Below the pieces are notes generated by a model, which saw only the letters and a list, made by a program, of their open reading frames with translations, was not told the DNA's origin and ran no database searches. A DNA stretch of 64,000 bases from Hyphomicrobiales bacterium (GTDB taxonomy: Bacteria; Pseudomonadota; Alphaproteobacteria; Rhizobiales; Rhizobiaceae). Shown here piece by piece: positions 44,680 through 53,348 of this stretch (positions are counted from its first letter, which is position 1; every line of letters begins with the position of its first letter). The stretch is taken from contig UCKM01000021.1 in the NCBI GenBank assembly GCA_900473175.1, positions 62,001-126,000 on the forward strand. The letters run 5' to 3'. Position numbers and translations under genes: made by a program.

Positions 44680-46173
44680 TTACTTGGCCCCAACGCCCGG
44701 AAGCGTCACCTGAAACACCTGGAACATGGTGTCGACATTTGCGCCGCCGTCATCCTTGTAGCTTGCGCCAACCTGAAAACCGTCCTGGGTAATGAAGTCG
44801 TTATCGTTGGCGACGAACAGGAAGTAGTCGTTCGGCAGCTTGGGATCCTGGACGCTGGCAATTGACATCGCTTCCCACTTTTCCGAGAGGTTGTTGCGGT
44901 CGTTCGGCTCGCCATTATGCAGACCGAAACGGGCCAGTTCCGCGCTGTCGTTAAGGTCGATGAACGACGTAAGCGTAGCGGGCTTCACGGACTCGTCCAG
45001 CACGCCCTTGGGCGCAACCGGCTTATCGCCGTCAAACGCGCTGCCTGCAATGTCTGTCGCAGCCGAAACGTCGACCACATTGATGCGGCGGTAGAGCGAT
45101 GTTGCGTCTTTCAGACCGTAGCCGTTGTTACTGTCACGGGCGAGCATCAGGAACGTCTGGCCCGACAAGGCAACGATTTCGCTCTGCGCAGCAACTTTCT
45201 TCTTGCCCTTCGCGTCGGTGAATACCGGCAGCGGTACGACATATTCGTGAACCAGCTTCAGGTTTGCGGGATCGGCAGCATCATAGACCAAAGCCCGGGT
45301 GTTCTGGCGGGTCGAGCCGGAATCGCCGCCATCCTGGCGCGGCGCTGACTGGAGCACGGCGATCAGGAACTTGCCGTCCGGCGTCAATGCCATGCCCTCA
45401 AGCCCCTGATTGTTCTGCCGGCCGGTTTCTGGATCCTCGGGTTCGGGCGCTTCGGCGCCCGGGCCCGGGTTGTTGGAGGCGAAATTCGGCGCCCCCTTGC
45501 GCATCGGGACCAGAGCCGCCGGAGGCTGGGTTGCGGAAAGGAGATGGCCGTCAGCCGAGAACCGATAGATGTTCGGGCCATACTCGTCGCTGATGAACAT
45601 CGAGCCATCGGCAAGGCGGACAATCGCTTCGTTGTCGAGAGCGATCTTGCCGTTTCTGGCCTGCGGCAATATCGGGAAGCTGCCGCTTGCAGCGCGCACG
45701 CCCGCTTCCGGATCAAGACCGGTCGTGTCCTTGCCCTGGTCATCGACCAGAAGCATGGTATCGGCAAGCGCTGCCTGAACGCCCGATTGCTGTTTGTCGG
45801 CTGCCGGCGCAGCACCGGGGGCAGTGGGAACAAGGCGTATCGCGATGGTGTTCAGCCGCGCCCGGTAATCAGTCGTGCCTGTCACATTGTAGCCCCGATC
45901 CGGCAGCAGCAGGAGCGTGCCCTTGTATCCGTCCCCGTCACGCGTCCAGCTCAACGGATCGATCGACATGCCCGAGCCGGAGCCGAATGTCTCGCCGAAC
46001 TTGTCGCGCTGGTTGCTGGGAATACGGCCGACGCCGACCAGTCCCTTGTTGACGAAGGTTGTGCCGCCGACGGTACCAGCGTTTTCGGCCAAAGCGGCAA
46101 CAGGCATCGTGGCGAGCGCGGCTGCCAGCCCGGCGGCGGCCCAAAGACCGAGATAGGGGGATTTGTGTGGCAT
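44680..46173 (-). CDS. Exported phytase-like esterase family protein
   Basis: A 497-aa protein with a signal peptide (residues about 8-29, cleavage near AALAEN) and the phytase-like beta-propeller family (PF13449-type): SIDPLSWTRDGDGYKGTLLL, LADGSMFISDEYGPNIYRF, NNQGLEGMALTPDGKFLIAV and SEKWEAMSIASVQ. Members hydrolyse phosphate esters or other esters, often calcium-dependent; the substrate is unproven. ATG at 46173 behind GGAGAG. Confidence 0.85.
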   Translation of the reverse strand: MPHKSPYLGLWAAAGLAAALATMPVAALAENAGTVGGTTFVNKGLVGVGRIPSNQRDKFGETFGSGSGMSIDPLSWTRDGDGYKGTLLLLPDRGYNVTGTTDYRARLNTIAIRLVPTAPGAAPAADKQQSGVQAALADTMLLVDDQGKDTTGLDPEAGVRAASGSFPILPQARNGKIALDNEAIVRLADGSMFISDEYGPNIYRFSADGHLLSATQPPAALVPMRKGAPNFASNNPGPGAEAPEPEDPETGRQNNQGLEGMALTPDGKFLIAVLQSAPRQDGGDSGSTRQNTRALVYDAADPANLKLVHEYVVPLPVFTDAKGKKKVAAQSEIVALSGQTFLMLARDSNNGYGLKDATSLYRRINVVDVSAATDIAGSAFDGDKPVAPKGVLDESVKPATLTSFIDLNDSAELARFGLHNGEPNDRNNLSEKWEAMSIASVQDPKLPNDYFLFVANDNDFITQDGFQVGASYKDDGGANVDTMFQVFQVTLPGVGAK

Positions 46174-46399
46174 TGAATGACTCTCCGGTTGTGTCGGAAA
46201 ACCGTTCGCGCACCTGCATTGCATTGGAATGACCGTTTTGTGACAGTTCGATGAAACGGCCGGCGGACCGAATTCCACATTGCAAAAGCGATTCTTGCTC
46301 ATCGGTTAAAATGAAGCTATATAGGCCTCGAATTCCCGGAAATTGTGGTTGAACCCACGTCCCGCGCCCCCGGAGCGGACGAACAAGAGGACTATATCT

Positions 46400-47092
46400 A
46401 TGGCCACCCAGCTTCTTATGCCAAAGGCAACGGCCGTCTGGCTTGTCGACAATACCGCCCTGTCCTTCGAGCAGATCGCCGCTTTCTGCAAGCTGCATCC
46501 GCTTGAGGTCAAGGCGATTGCCGACGGCGAATCCGCCCAGGGCATCAAGGGCCTGGACCCACTGATCACCGGCCAGCTTTCACGCGAGGAAATTGCGCGC
46601 GGCGAAGCTGACATCAATCATAAGTTGAAAATCTCGGACCCCAAGGTTCGCGTTCCGGAGACGAAGCGCAAAGGTCCGCGCTATACGCCTCTGTCGAAGC
46701 GCCAGGATCGTCCGAATGCGATCCTCTGGCTGGTTCGCAACCACCCGGAACTGAAGGATGCGCAGATTTCACGGCTGATCGGTACGACGAAATCCACCAT
46801 CGAGCAGATCCGCAACCGCACCCACTGGAATTCCAACAATCTGCAGCCGATGGACCCGGTCACGCTCGGTCTGTGCTCGCAGATCGACCTCGATATCGAG
46901 GTAGAACGTTCCTCGCGCGGTCGCCCGGTGCAGCCCGGCGAAGGCGGCGACACGCTCCTTCCCGCTTCCGCTACCGAAAACCTCGACATTCAGCCGACGG
47001 TTCGCGAGGAAGATCAGGAACTCGACGCGGACAAGGTCTTTGCCAAACTGTCGTCCCTCAAGGGCCGCAATCAGGACGAAGGCGAGGAATAA
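46400..47092 (+). CDS. trcR: TrcR cell-cycle regulator (DUF1013)
   Basis: A 230-aa DUF1013 protein. N-terminal LMPKATAVWLVDNTALSFEQ helix-turn-helix-like segment, GIKGLDPLITGQLSREEIA, KRKGPRYTPLSKRQDRPNAI, and a second HTH-like IGTTKSTIEQIRNRTHWNS. TrcR is an alphaproteobacterial factor that travels with RNA polymerase and controls cell-cycle gene expression. The acidic tail after about 190 is variable. ATG at 46400 behind AAGAGG. Ends in a terminator. Confidence 0.92.
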   Translation: MATQLLMPKATAVWLVDNTALSFEQIAAFCKLHPLEVKAIADGESAQGIKGLDPLITGQLSREEIARGEADINHKLKISDPKVRVPETKRKGPRYTPLSKRQDRPNAILWLVRNHPELKDAQISRLIGTTKSTIEQIRNRTHWNSNNLQPMDPVTLGLCSQIDLDIEVERSSRGRPVQPGEGGDTLLPASATENLDIQPTVREEDQELDADKVFAKLSSLKGRNQDEGEE

Positions 47093-47117
47093 TCACCGTA
47101 TTCCGTATCCAACAAAG

Positions 47118-47141
47118 AGCCCGGCAATGCCGGGCTTTTTT
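47118..47141 (+). terminator. Rho-independent terminator of trcR
   Basis: AGCCCGGC-AAT-GCCGGGCT followed by TTTTTT, 26 bases after trcR. It sits against the stop codon of the convergent WYL regulator. Confidence 0.9.
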
Positions 47142-47851
47142 CATGAGGCTCGCGCCCGCGTTTCCGGCGTCTCGCTGAGTTCCACGCGGCGGTAAAAGTC
47201 TGCCAGCGTCTTGCCGCGCTCCTGGCGAAATATCCGGTCGATCTTCTCCACCCTGGCAATTCGGTCGATGCGGAAGGTGCGAAAGTCGTTGCGCAACTCG
47301 CACCAGCTGATCAGCGTCCATACCTTGCCCCAGAACCACAGCCCGAGCGGGCGAATATCCCGCGCGCTCTCATTGCCTTCAAGGTCCGTATAGGTGATGG
47401 AAAGTACCCGGCATTGCTCAGCCGCATTCTCGGCCAGATCGATCAATAATCGGTCGCGGTCGGTGATATTCGTACCGGAAGCGTGAATATGGGTGTTGGT
47501 GATGCGCGGACGGTCCTCTTTGGGCAGGACAGCTCCGATTTTGATAATCGCCTCTTCCGCCGCGCGCGCCATCGATGCGCCGCCCCAGGCAGTGATAAGT
47601 CGCGCGCCGGCAACAAGCGCCACCACCTCATCGCGCGTGAACATCAGCGGCGGCAGGTCAAAGCCTTCGCGTAAGATATAGCCGACACCCGCTTCACCAT
47701 CGATCGGAACGCCGGTGGATTGCAGGTCGGCGATATCGCGATAAATCGTGCGCTCGGACACTTCGAGCTTGTCGGCAAGCTGGCGGGCGGTTACGAGGCG
47801 TCCGCCGCGCAGCTTTTGCACGATCTGGAAAAGACGGTCTGCCCTACGCAT
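47141..47851 (-). CDS. YafY-type HTH-WYL transcriptional regulator
   Basis: A 236-aa regulator: N-terminal HTH (LVTARQLADKLEVSERTIYR, then DIADLQSTGVPIDGEAGVGY), C-terminal WYL domain (about 145-215; RDIRPLGLWFWGKVWTLISW, FRTFRIDRIARV). WYL domains bind ligands or nucleic acids. It is the last gene of a four-gene minus-strand run; its ATG overlaps the end of the MGMT-like gene by 8 bases. It is the obvious candidate to bind the inverted repeat ahead of the run at 49239-49264. Confidence 0.88.
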   Translation of the reverse strand: MRRADRLFQIVQKLRGGRLVTARQLADKLEVSERTIYRDIADLQSTGVPIDGEAGVGYILREGFDLPPLMFTRDEVVALVAGARLITAWGGASMARAAEEAIIKIGAVLPKEDRPRITNTHIHASGTNITDRDRLLIDLAENAAEQCRVLSITYTDLEGNESARDIRPLGLWFWGKVWTLISWCELRNDFRTFRIDRIARVEKIDRIFRQERGKTLADFYRRVELSETPETRARAS

Positions 47852-48254
47852 TGGAGAGACCCTCCCGCTCGCGCTGCTCGATCACGAACGCAGTGCCAAA
47901 GGACAGTTTCGAGACCGTCGGTGTCCTGGCATCGAGTACGCGCCAGAACGGCGTGATACCCTCGAGATCACCGCTCCGCTGATAGGCCTCGTAGGCTGCT
48001 TCGGCTACGGTTCGCAGATGAAAGCCGGTCGTGATCGGGCATGTCACCTCGGCGCCATGTTGCCTTGCCATGCTTTTCCGCAGCGCCTTCACGTCCATAT
48101 GCTTGCCCTTGGGAAGCGTCCGGATGAATTCATCGACCTGACGCGCCGTCGGAACCAGCATGATCTCGCCAGCTCTCATGCCGGCGATACTCATCGGCGC
48201 GGGTTTGACCTCGTGCGGCCCGCCGGAGTTCAAGTTCTCGGTCCATGTCTTCAT
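47844..48254 (-). CDS. MGMT-like small protein
   Basis: A 136-aa soluble protein: IMLVPTARQVDEFIRTLPKG, then LRKSMARQHGAEVTCPITTG and GITPFWRVLDARTPTVSKL. The layout resembles proteins annotated as short MGMT-family (alkyltransferase-like) members, in which the helix before CPITTG would be the DNA-reading one; the MGMT active-site PCHRV is absent (PFWRV instead), so transfer of an alkyl group to Cys is not expected there. Family assignment is tentative. It overlaps the WYL gene and lies 27 bases after the DJ-1-like gene. Confidence 0.5.
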   Translation of the reverse strand: MKTWTENLNSGGPHEVKPAPMSIAGMRAGEIMLVPTARQVDEFIRTLPKGKHMDVKALRKSMARQHGAEVTCPITTGFHLRTVAEAAYEAYQRSGDLEGITPFWRVLDARTPTVSKLSFGTAFVIEQREREGLSNA

Positions 48255-48281
48255 GCTACGCGTCCTTGCTCGGCCAACGCT

Positions 48282-48869
48282 TCAGGCCGTCTCATATTCC
48301 CGCGCTATGAACGCGCGCATCTCGGCGACCTGCCCGGCGCTCTCCGGGAACAGCGCCTCCAAAAAACTCGTGGTGAAGGTACCGGGCGCGGAGCCCGGTG
48401 CACTGACGATATGCCCGTCTCGCACCGCGCGGGGTACGTCCTGGTAAAGCGAGGAGCCGGCGTAATCGCTAAGCTTCGATTCGATCCAGCCTGGGCCGTT
48501 ACTCGTATGCCTGCGGCCTTCGAACAGGCCGGCACGCGCCAGGGCCAGTGTCCCTCCGCATATGCCGCCGACGATTCCCCCTCTTGCCAAAGTCGCGTGC
48601 AGGAGCGGTGAAATGTCAGGAGCGTTATCATCCGGCCAGCTGTCTGCGCCGATGACAGCAACGGCATCAAGATCACTGTTTTCTTCGACGCCTGTGCCGC
48701 GGTCAGGCACTAGCCTAAAACCGCCAATCGAGCGGACCGGCCCAGGCAATGGTGACAGTGCAACTGAACGCCCGCCGAACCAGTCGGTGGAGGCACCTGA
48801 AAGCAGACCGAACTCCCAATCGGCAAACCTGTCGACAAATACGAACCCGATCAGTTTCTTCTGTTCCAT
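48282..48869 (-). CDS. DJ-1/PfpI-family glutamine-amidotransferase-like protein
   Basis: A 195-aa DJ-1/PfpI protein. Nucleophile-elbow Cys C104 in GGICGGTLALARAGL with the conserved acid E19 in RFADWEFGLLS. Family members are chaperone-like proteins, glyoxalases/deglycases or amidases; which applies is unknown. It lies between the DUF1127 and MGMT-like genes with gaps of 28 and 27 bases, supporting one transcript. Confidence 0.85.
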   Translation of the reverse strand: MEQKKLIGFVFVDRFADWEFGLLSGASTDWFGGRSVALSPLPGPVRSIGGFRLVPDRGTGVEENSDLDAVAVIGADSWPDDNAPDISPLLHATLARGGIVGGICGGTLALARAGLFEGRRHTSNGPGWIESKLSDYAGSSLYQDVPRAVRDGHIVSAPGSAPGTFTTSFLEALFPESAGQVAEMRAFIAREYETA

Positions 48870-48897
48870 CTCGCTTGCTCCCAGTTGCTCGATTATC

Positions 48898-49197
48898 TCA
48901 GTATTCTAGCTTGAAATGGCCGGATTTGCTCGTCTTTCTGGCCTGGCGCTGTTTGGGCCAGCCTACCTGCCAGGGGGCGAGGTCGGCGCTGGCACTTTCA
49001 ATGCCAGCGTCCTCACCCTTCATCGAACCACGCCGTGCAAGCCGATCTGCATAAACGTCCGGCCAACCGATATCCTTGAGCAGGTACTCGGGCAGCGCGT
49101 TAAGATGCCGCTCGGTACGCAGTTCCTCGCGATATGCTGCAAAGTCGGTGAGCAGACGCCTTACTGTCTGAACAATGCCAAAATCCACGTAAGTCAT
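48898..49197 (-). CDS. DUF1127-domain protein
   Basis: A 99-aa protein. The DUF1127 motif covers about residues 22-56 (RTERHLNALPEYLLKDIGWP, then DVYADRLARRG), an Arg-rich helix pair that in other alphaproteobacteria acts in phosphate, polyamine and RNA-linked regulation. The C-terminal 40 residues are not conserved in character. Start ATG at 49197 behind AAGGAGA. First gene of the DUF1127, DJ-1-like, MGMT-like, WYL run. Confidence 0.82.
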   Translation of the reverse strand: MTYVDFGIVQTVRRLLTDFAAYREELRTERHLNALPEYLLKDIGWPDVYADRLARRGSMKGEDAGIESASADLAPWQVGWPKQRQARKTSKSGHFKLEY

Positions 49198-49202
49198 AAC
49201 CC

Positions 49203-49226
49203 TGTCTCCTTCTCATCACGGAGACA
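49203..49226 (-). promoter_or_regulatory. Inverted repeat over the DUF1127 ribosome-binding site
   Basis: TGTCTCC-N10-GGAGACA, a perfect 7-bp inverted repeat. On the minus-strand transcript the second arm contains the AAGGAGA ribosome-binding site of the DUF1127 gene, so the hairpin could hide it. Confidence 0.4.
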
Positions 49227-49238
49227 CTATCGCACACC

Positions 49239-49264
49239 CCTCCTGACAACCTTCTGTCAGGAGG
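49239..49264. promoter_or_regulatory. Candidate operator of the WYL operon (perfect 10+10 inverted repeat)
   Basis: CCTCCTGACA-ACCTTC-TGTCAGGAGG, perfectly symmetric, centred about 54 bases ahead of the DUF1127 ATG. There is no T-run after it in the prpE direction, so it looks like a protein-binding site rather than a terminator. Confidence 0.6.
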
Positions 49265-49285
49265 ATGTCATGAGGGTCGATAAAT

Positions 49286-51187
49286 CTAGATGCCGATGCC
49301 CCGCCCATTCAGCACGGCTTTGATCTCGTCAAGAATGGCGGGATCATCAATCGTGGCGGGCATATTCCATGGCTCCTGGTCGGCAATTTTCTGCATGGTA
49401 CCGCGCAGGATCTTGCCGGATCGGGTCTTCGGCAGCCGTTTGGCGGTAATTGCCAGCTTGAATGCCGCCACGGGACCGATCCTTTCCCGAATCAGCGCGA
49501 CGCAATCCTGTTCGATATCTGACTCCGCCCGCGTGACTCCGGATTTGAGCACGATGAAACCGCAAGGTACCTGCCCTTTCAAATGATCGGCGATGCCAAT
49601 GACAGCGCATTCCGCCACGTCAGGATGGCTCGCCAGCACCTCTTCCATCGCCCCGGTCGACAGGCGATGGCCAGCGACGTTGATGATGTCGTCGGTGCGG
49701 CTCATGATGTAGATATAGCCGTCCTCGTCGATGATGCCCGCATCGGCGGTCTTGTAGTAGCCCGGAAACTCGGTGATGTAGGCATCGCGAAAACGCTGGT
49801 CGGCATTCCATAACGTTGGCAGGCAGGATGGCGGCAGCGGCAGCTTGACCACGATATTGCCGAGTTCGCCGCGCTTGACCGGATGTCCGGCATCGTCCAG
49901 CACCTGGACGTCATAGCCTGGCATCGGCACGGTCGGCGACCCGTATTTGACCGGCAGCATGCCCAGACCTGCGGGATTGGCGGCCATCGGCCAGCCGCTT
50001 TCGGTCTGCCACCAATGGTCGATTACCGGCACGCCCAGCTTTTCCTCAGCCCATTTGATCGTGTCGGTATCAGCACGCTCCCCGGCGAGGAACAGGTATT
50101 TCAATGACGACAGGTCGTACTTGCCGATGAATTCACCCTTCGGATCCTCTTTCTTGATCGCCCGGAACGCGGTGGGAGCCGTAAACAGGACCTTGACCTT
50201 GTGCTCGGAAATGACCCGCCAGAACGTGCCGGCATCGGGCGTGCCGACCGGCTTTCCCTCGTAGAGGATGCTGGTCGCGCCGATGAACAGGGGCGCATAG
50301 GTGATATAGGAGTGGCCGACCGCCCAGCCGATATCGGAAGCGGCCCAGAATACCTCGCCGGGACGCGTGTCGTAGACGGCCCCCATCGACCAGGCTAGCG
50401 CGACCAGATGCCCGCCATTGTCGCGGACGACGCCCTTGGGCTGGCCAGTTGTTCCTGATGTATAAAGAATATAAAGCGGGTCGGTCGCTTTCACTGCAGC
50501 GCAGGCAACCTCGCGGCCCTTGGCGGCAATGACAGCCTCGGCATAGTCGAAGTCGCGCCCCGCAACGAGTTCGTGCGGCTGCTGCGGACGGACAAGGATG
50601 AGACAGGACTCGACCTTGTGTGCGGCCTGCTCGATGGCCTTGTCGAGCATGGGCTTATAGGCGACAACCCGGCCAGGCTCCAAACCGCAGGAGGTCGCAA
50701 TGATCATCACCGGCCTGGCGTCATCAATACGTGTTGCAAGTTCGTGCGCGGCGAACCCACCAAAGACGACGGAATGAACGGCGCCGATCCGCGCGCAGGC
50801 GAGCATGGCCACGACGGCTTCCGGCACCATCGCCATATAAATGATGACGCGGTCACCCTTACCAACGCCTTTGTCGGTCAGGACGGCAGCAAGCGCATTG
50901 ATGTCGCCCAGCAGTTCCGCATAGGTGATCTTGCGCTGTGTACCGGTAACCGCGCTGTCATGGATGAGCGCGAGTTGATCCGCCCGCCCTTGCTCCACAT
51001 GTCGGTCGACCGCATTGTAACAGGTGTTGCATTCCGCGCCCGCATACCAGCGCCCGTAGGGGCCCGCCTCAGGGTCGAACACCTTGTCCCATGGCTTGAT
51101 CCAGTCGATCGCCACAGCGGCATGCGCCCAGAATGCCAGCGGATCAGATTGCCACTCGTGATAGACGTCTTTGTATCGCGATTTCAT
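49286..51187 (-). CDS. prpE: Propionate-CoA ligase (acetyl-CoA-synthetase family)
   Basis: A 633-aa AMP-forming acyl-CoA synthetase activating propionate (or a similar short acid) to its CoA ester. P-loop-like YILYTSGTTGQPKGVVRDN, the PrpE-type HWWQTESGWPMAANP box, hinge GHRLSTGAMEE and catalytic Lys in LPKTRSGKILRG. ATG at 51187 behind GGGAGGA. No methylcitrate or propionyl-CoA carboxylase gene is adjacent. The substrate within the short-chain range is inferred from the PrpE-like sequence. Confidence 0.88.
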   Translation of the reverse strand: MKSRYKDVYHEWQSDPLAFWAHAAVAIDWIKPWDKVFDPEAGPYGRWYAGAECNTCYNAVDRHVEQGRADQLALIHDSAVTGTQRKITYAELLGDINALAAVLTDKGVGKGDRVIIYMAMVPEAVVAMLACARIGAVHSVVFGGFAAHELATRIDDARPVMIIATSCGLEPGRVVAYKPMLDKAIEQAAHKVESCLILVRPQQPHELVAGRDFDYAEAVIAAKGREVACAAVKATDPLYILYTSGTTGQPKGVVRDNGGHLVALAWSMGAVYDTRPGEVFWAASDIGWAVGHSYITYAPLFIGATSILYEGKPVGTPDAGTFWRVISEHKVKVLFTAPTAFRAIKKEDPKGEFIGKYDLSSLKYLFLAGERADTDTIKWAEEKLGVPVIDHWWQTESGWPMAANPAGLGMLPVKYGSPTVPMPGYDVQVLDDAGHPVKRGELGNIVVKLPLPPSCLPTLWNADQRFRDAYITEFPGYYKTADAGIIDEDGYIYIMSRTDDIINVAGHRLSTGAMEEVLASHPDVAECAVIGIADHLKGQVPCGFIVLKSGVTRAESDIEQDCVALIRERIGPVAAFKLAITAKRLPKTRSGKILRGTMQKIADQEPWNMPATIDDPAILDEIKAVLNGRGIGI

Positions 51188-51313
51188 GTAGTTCCTCCCA
51201 GGGCCGAGCATCCCCAATACTGGCTGGAGAGTCAAAGGCGGAATTGACAATCAAATGCTGATCCCGCACAGCTCTGGCTCGTCCAACGCCTCGCCATCAC
51301 CCACCCGGAACCC

Positions 51314-51475
51314 ATGACCAAATTCCTGCCCTTTGCGCTCATATTGATGATGGCGTTGCATGTCATCAAGCCGCTCGGCTGGCCGGGAATGAAGAAGCGC
51401 AGCGATTTCTGGAAGATCGCCGCGGGTGCGATACTCGCGATGTTTCTCATGGTGGTGATTGGGCATACGAGTTAG
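51314..51475 (+). CDS. 53-aa membrane protein, hypothetical
   Basis: 53 residues with two hydrophobic helices (KFLPFALILMMALHVIKPLG; KIAAGAILAMFLMVVIG) joined by a basic loop (MKKRSDFW). ATG at 51314; the GGAA before it is weak. Sits between prpE (divergent) and the SGNH hydrolase gene (convergent). The two-helix layout resembles small conserved proteins of Brucella relatives, but I cannot name a family. Confidence 0.6.
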   Translation: MTKFLPFALILMMALHVIKPLGWPGMKKRSDFWKIAAGAILAMFLMVVIGHTS

Positions 51476-51495
51476 GGCGAAAACTCATTTACGGC

Positions 51496-52242
51496 CTAGG
51501 GCAGATCGTGCCCGCTTTCCGTATCGGAGAGATTGAGAATATAGGGCACAAGATGCTTCGCCCAGGCATCATAGCCGAGCGCAGAAGCATGGAACCCATC
51601 CGTGGAAAAGCCTTCAGCGCTTTCCACCGGCAGCCGCGGGGCGGCAATGGCCATACGCTCGCGGCACAGGCGCTCGCCCAACTTGTTGATCGCGACCGCC
51701 CGACCTTCGAGAATTCTCCCTAGAAATTTCGGCATTGCCGGCACGTCGCGAAAATCGATGACCTTCGACCAGACGATATGCGCCTCCGGCCACTTGGCTT
51801 TCAGTGCATAGAGGAGCCCGCCAAACTCTCTCTTGAAGCGCGGCAGGGAATGAAAATTCTTGGTGTCGTTGGTGCCGGTTGTCAGCACGATATGCGTCCA
51901 CAGGCCTCGCTCGAGATTGGGGACGACGTGATCGCGCAACTGGCCTGACGTCGCCGAGTTGAATCCTGCGGTACGCCAGATGATCTTGCGACCGGTCCGG
52001 CCCTGCAGGTGTACAGCGAGCCGCACGCCCAGCCCCTGCCATGGATCGGAAACTCCAACCCCAGCCGCCGATGAATCGCCAAGTACCAAGAGCCTGATGG
52101 CCGGCTCCTTGCCGGCGATCTCGCCGACAAGCAGTCCGCCGGGCGGCACCATGCGCTCGGTCTTCAACCGCACGCCAATGCCCTGCCATGCGTAGACCGG
52201 ATAGAGCAGCCAGCTGACGAGCGGATGGAACGGCGATTTCAT
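51496..52242 (-). CDS. SGNH/GDSL-type hydrolase
   Basis: A 248-aa esterase-type hydrolase. Block I Ser in LLVLGDSSAAGVGV, block III GTNDTKN and block V DGFHASALGY give the Ser/Asn/His set of SGNH enzymes. The N-terminus has a hydrophobic stretch (LVSWLLYPVYAWQGIG), possibly a membrane anchor or signal. ATG at 52242; a longer frame overlaps the fba terminator and is not used. Substrate unknown. Confidence 0.85.
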   Translation of the reverse strand: MKSPFHPLVSWLLYPVYAWQGIGVRLKTERMVPPGGLLVGEIAGKEPAIRLLVLGDSSAAGVGVSDPWQGLGVRLAVHLQGRTGRKIIWRTAGFNSATSGQLRDHVVPNLERGLWTHIVLTTGTNDTKNFHSLPRFKREFGGLLYALKAKWPEAHIVWSKVIDFRDVPAMPKFLGRILEGRAVAINKLGERLCRERMAIAAPRLPVESAEGFSTDGFHASALGYDAWAKHLVPYILNLSDTESGHDLP

Positions 52243-52262
52243 TCCCAGTTGAAAGCTCCATG

Positions 52263-52292
52263 AAAAAAACCCGGACTGATTCCAGCCCGGGT
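52263..52292 (-). terminator. Rho-independent terminator of fba
   Basis: On the minus strand ACCCGGGCTGG-AATCAGT-CCGGGT followed by TTTTTTTCA, about 30 bases after the fba stop. Confidence 0.8.
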
Positions 52293-52322
52293 CCATGAGA
52301 TACGCTTTTGTATAAAAAACGC

Positions 52323-53348
52323 TTAAGCCGCCTTTTCCAGGTCCTTTTTCCAGCCGCCGGTCGTTGCAAGACCATTCATCTTGGCGCGGTGCGTGAAGGC
52401 ACGCTGACCCGCAGCGACATTCTCCGACTTGCCGTTCCAGGCGCTCAGAGCCGCCGCCTGGAGCGCGCGGCCATAGGAGAAGGTAAGCTTCCACGGCGTT
52501 GTATACTTGGCATTCATCGCCGACAGGTGCGCCGTTGCTTCTTCATCGCTCTGGCCGCCCGAGAGGAACGCAATACCTGGAACGGCCGCAGGCACAGTTG
52601 CCTTCAGCACACGCACCGTCTCTTCGGCCACCTGTTCGACCGACGCCTTGCGAGCCTTCTGGCCGTCGATCACCATGTTCGGCTTGAGGATCATGCCCTC
52701 AAGTTTGACGCGGGCGTCGTAGAGCTCATCGAAAACTGTCTTCAGTACCCACTCCGTCACTTCATAGCAGCGCTCGATCGAATGCGTGCCCGGCTTGCCG
52801 TCCATCAGCACTTCGGGCTCGACGATGGGAACGATTCCTGCTTCCTGGCAAAGCGCTGCATAGCGGGCCAGTGCCTGGGCATTCTGCTTGACCGCCCCCC
52901 AGGTCGGCACGCTGTCGGAGATGGCGATGACGCCGCGCCACTTGGCGAAGCGGGCGCCGAGGCCGTAATACTCCGCCAAGCGCTCACGCAGACCGTCGAG
53001 GCCTTCCGTTATCGTCTCACCGGGGAAGCCGGCGAGCGGTTTGGCGCCAGCGTCAACCTTGATGCCGGGAATGCAACCGGCTGCCTTCATGATCTGGACA
53101 AAGGGGGTGCCGTCCTTGGCATTTTGCCGAAGCGTCTCGTCGTAAAGGATGACGCCGGAAATGTTGTTCTTCATCGCGTCGTCGGAGCGGAACAGCATCT
53201 CGCGATAGTCGCGACGGCTATCGGCGGTGGATTCCAGTCCGATCGTGTCGAACCGCTTCTTGATGGTGGCAGTGCTTTCATCCGCCGCAAGGAGCCCCTT
53301 GCCGCTGGCAACCATTGCAATCGCGATATCTTCCAGGCGTTCGCTCAT
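52323..53348 (-). CDS. Fructose-bisphosphate aldolase, class I
   Basis: A 341-aa class I aldolase, which splits fructose-1,6-bisphosphate without metal. The start MSERLEDIAIAMVASGKGLL, GLLAADESTATIKKRFD, the KWRGVIAISD block and Schiff-base Lys in GMILKPNMVIDG, with FLSGGQSDEEATAHL, are the class I features. ATG at 53348. Last of a run tkt, gap, pgk, fba on the minus strand, each gene separated by 50-200 bases. Confidence 0.95.
   Translation of the reverse strand: MSERLEDIAIAMVASGKGLLAADESTATIKKRFDTIGLESTADSRRDYREMLFRSDDAMKNNISGVILYDETLRQNAKDGTPFVQIMKAAGCIPGIKVDAGAKPLAGFPGETITEGLDGLRERLAEYYGLGARFAKWRGVIAISDSVPTWGAVKQNAQALARYAALCQEAGIVPIVEPEVLMDGKPGTHSIERCYEVTEWVLKTVFDELYDARVKLEGMILKPNMVIDGQKARKASVEQVAEETVRVLKATVPAAVPGIAFLSGGQSDEEATAHLSAMNAKYTTPWKLTFSYGRALQAAALSAWNGKSENVAAGQRAFTHRAKMNGLATTGGWKKDLEKAA

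Noticed and set aside
49239-49264. prpE rho-independent terminator
   Set aside because: The stem is strong but no T-run follows in the prpE direction, while symmetry and position suit an operator.
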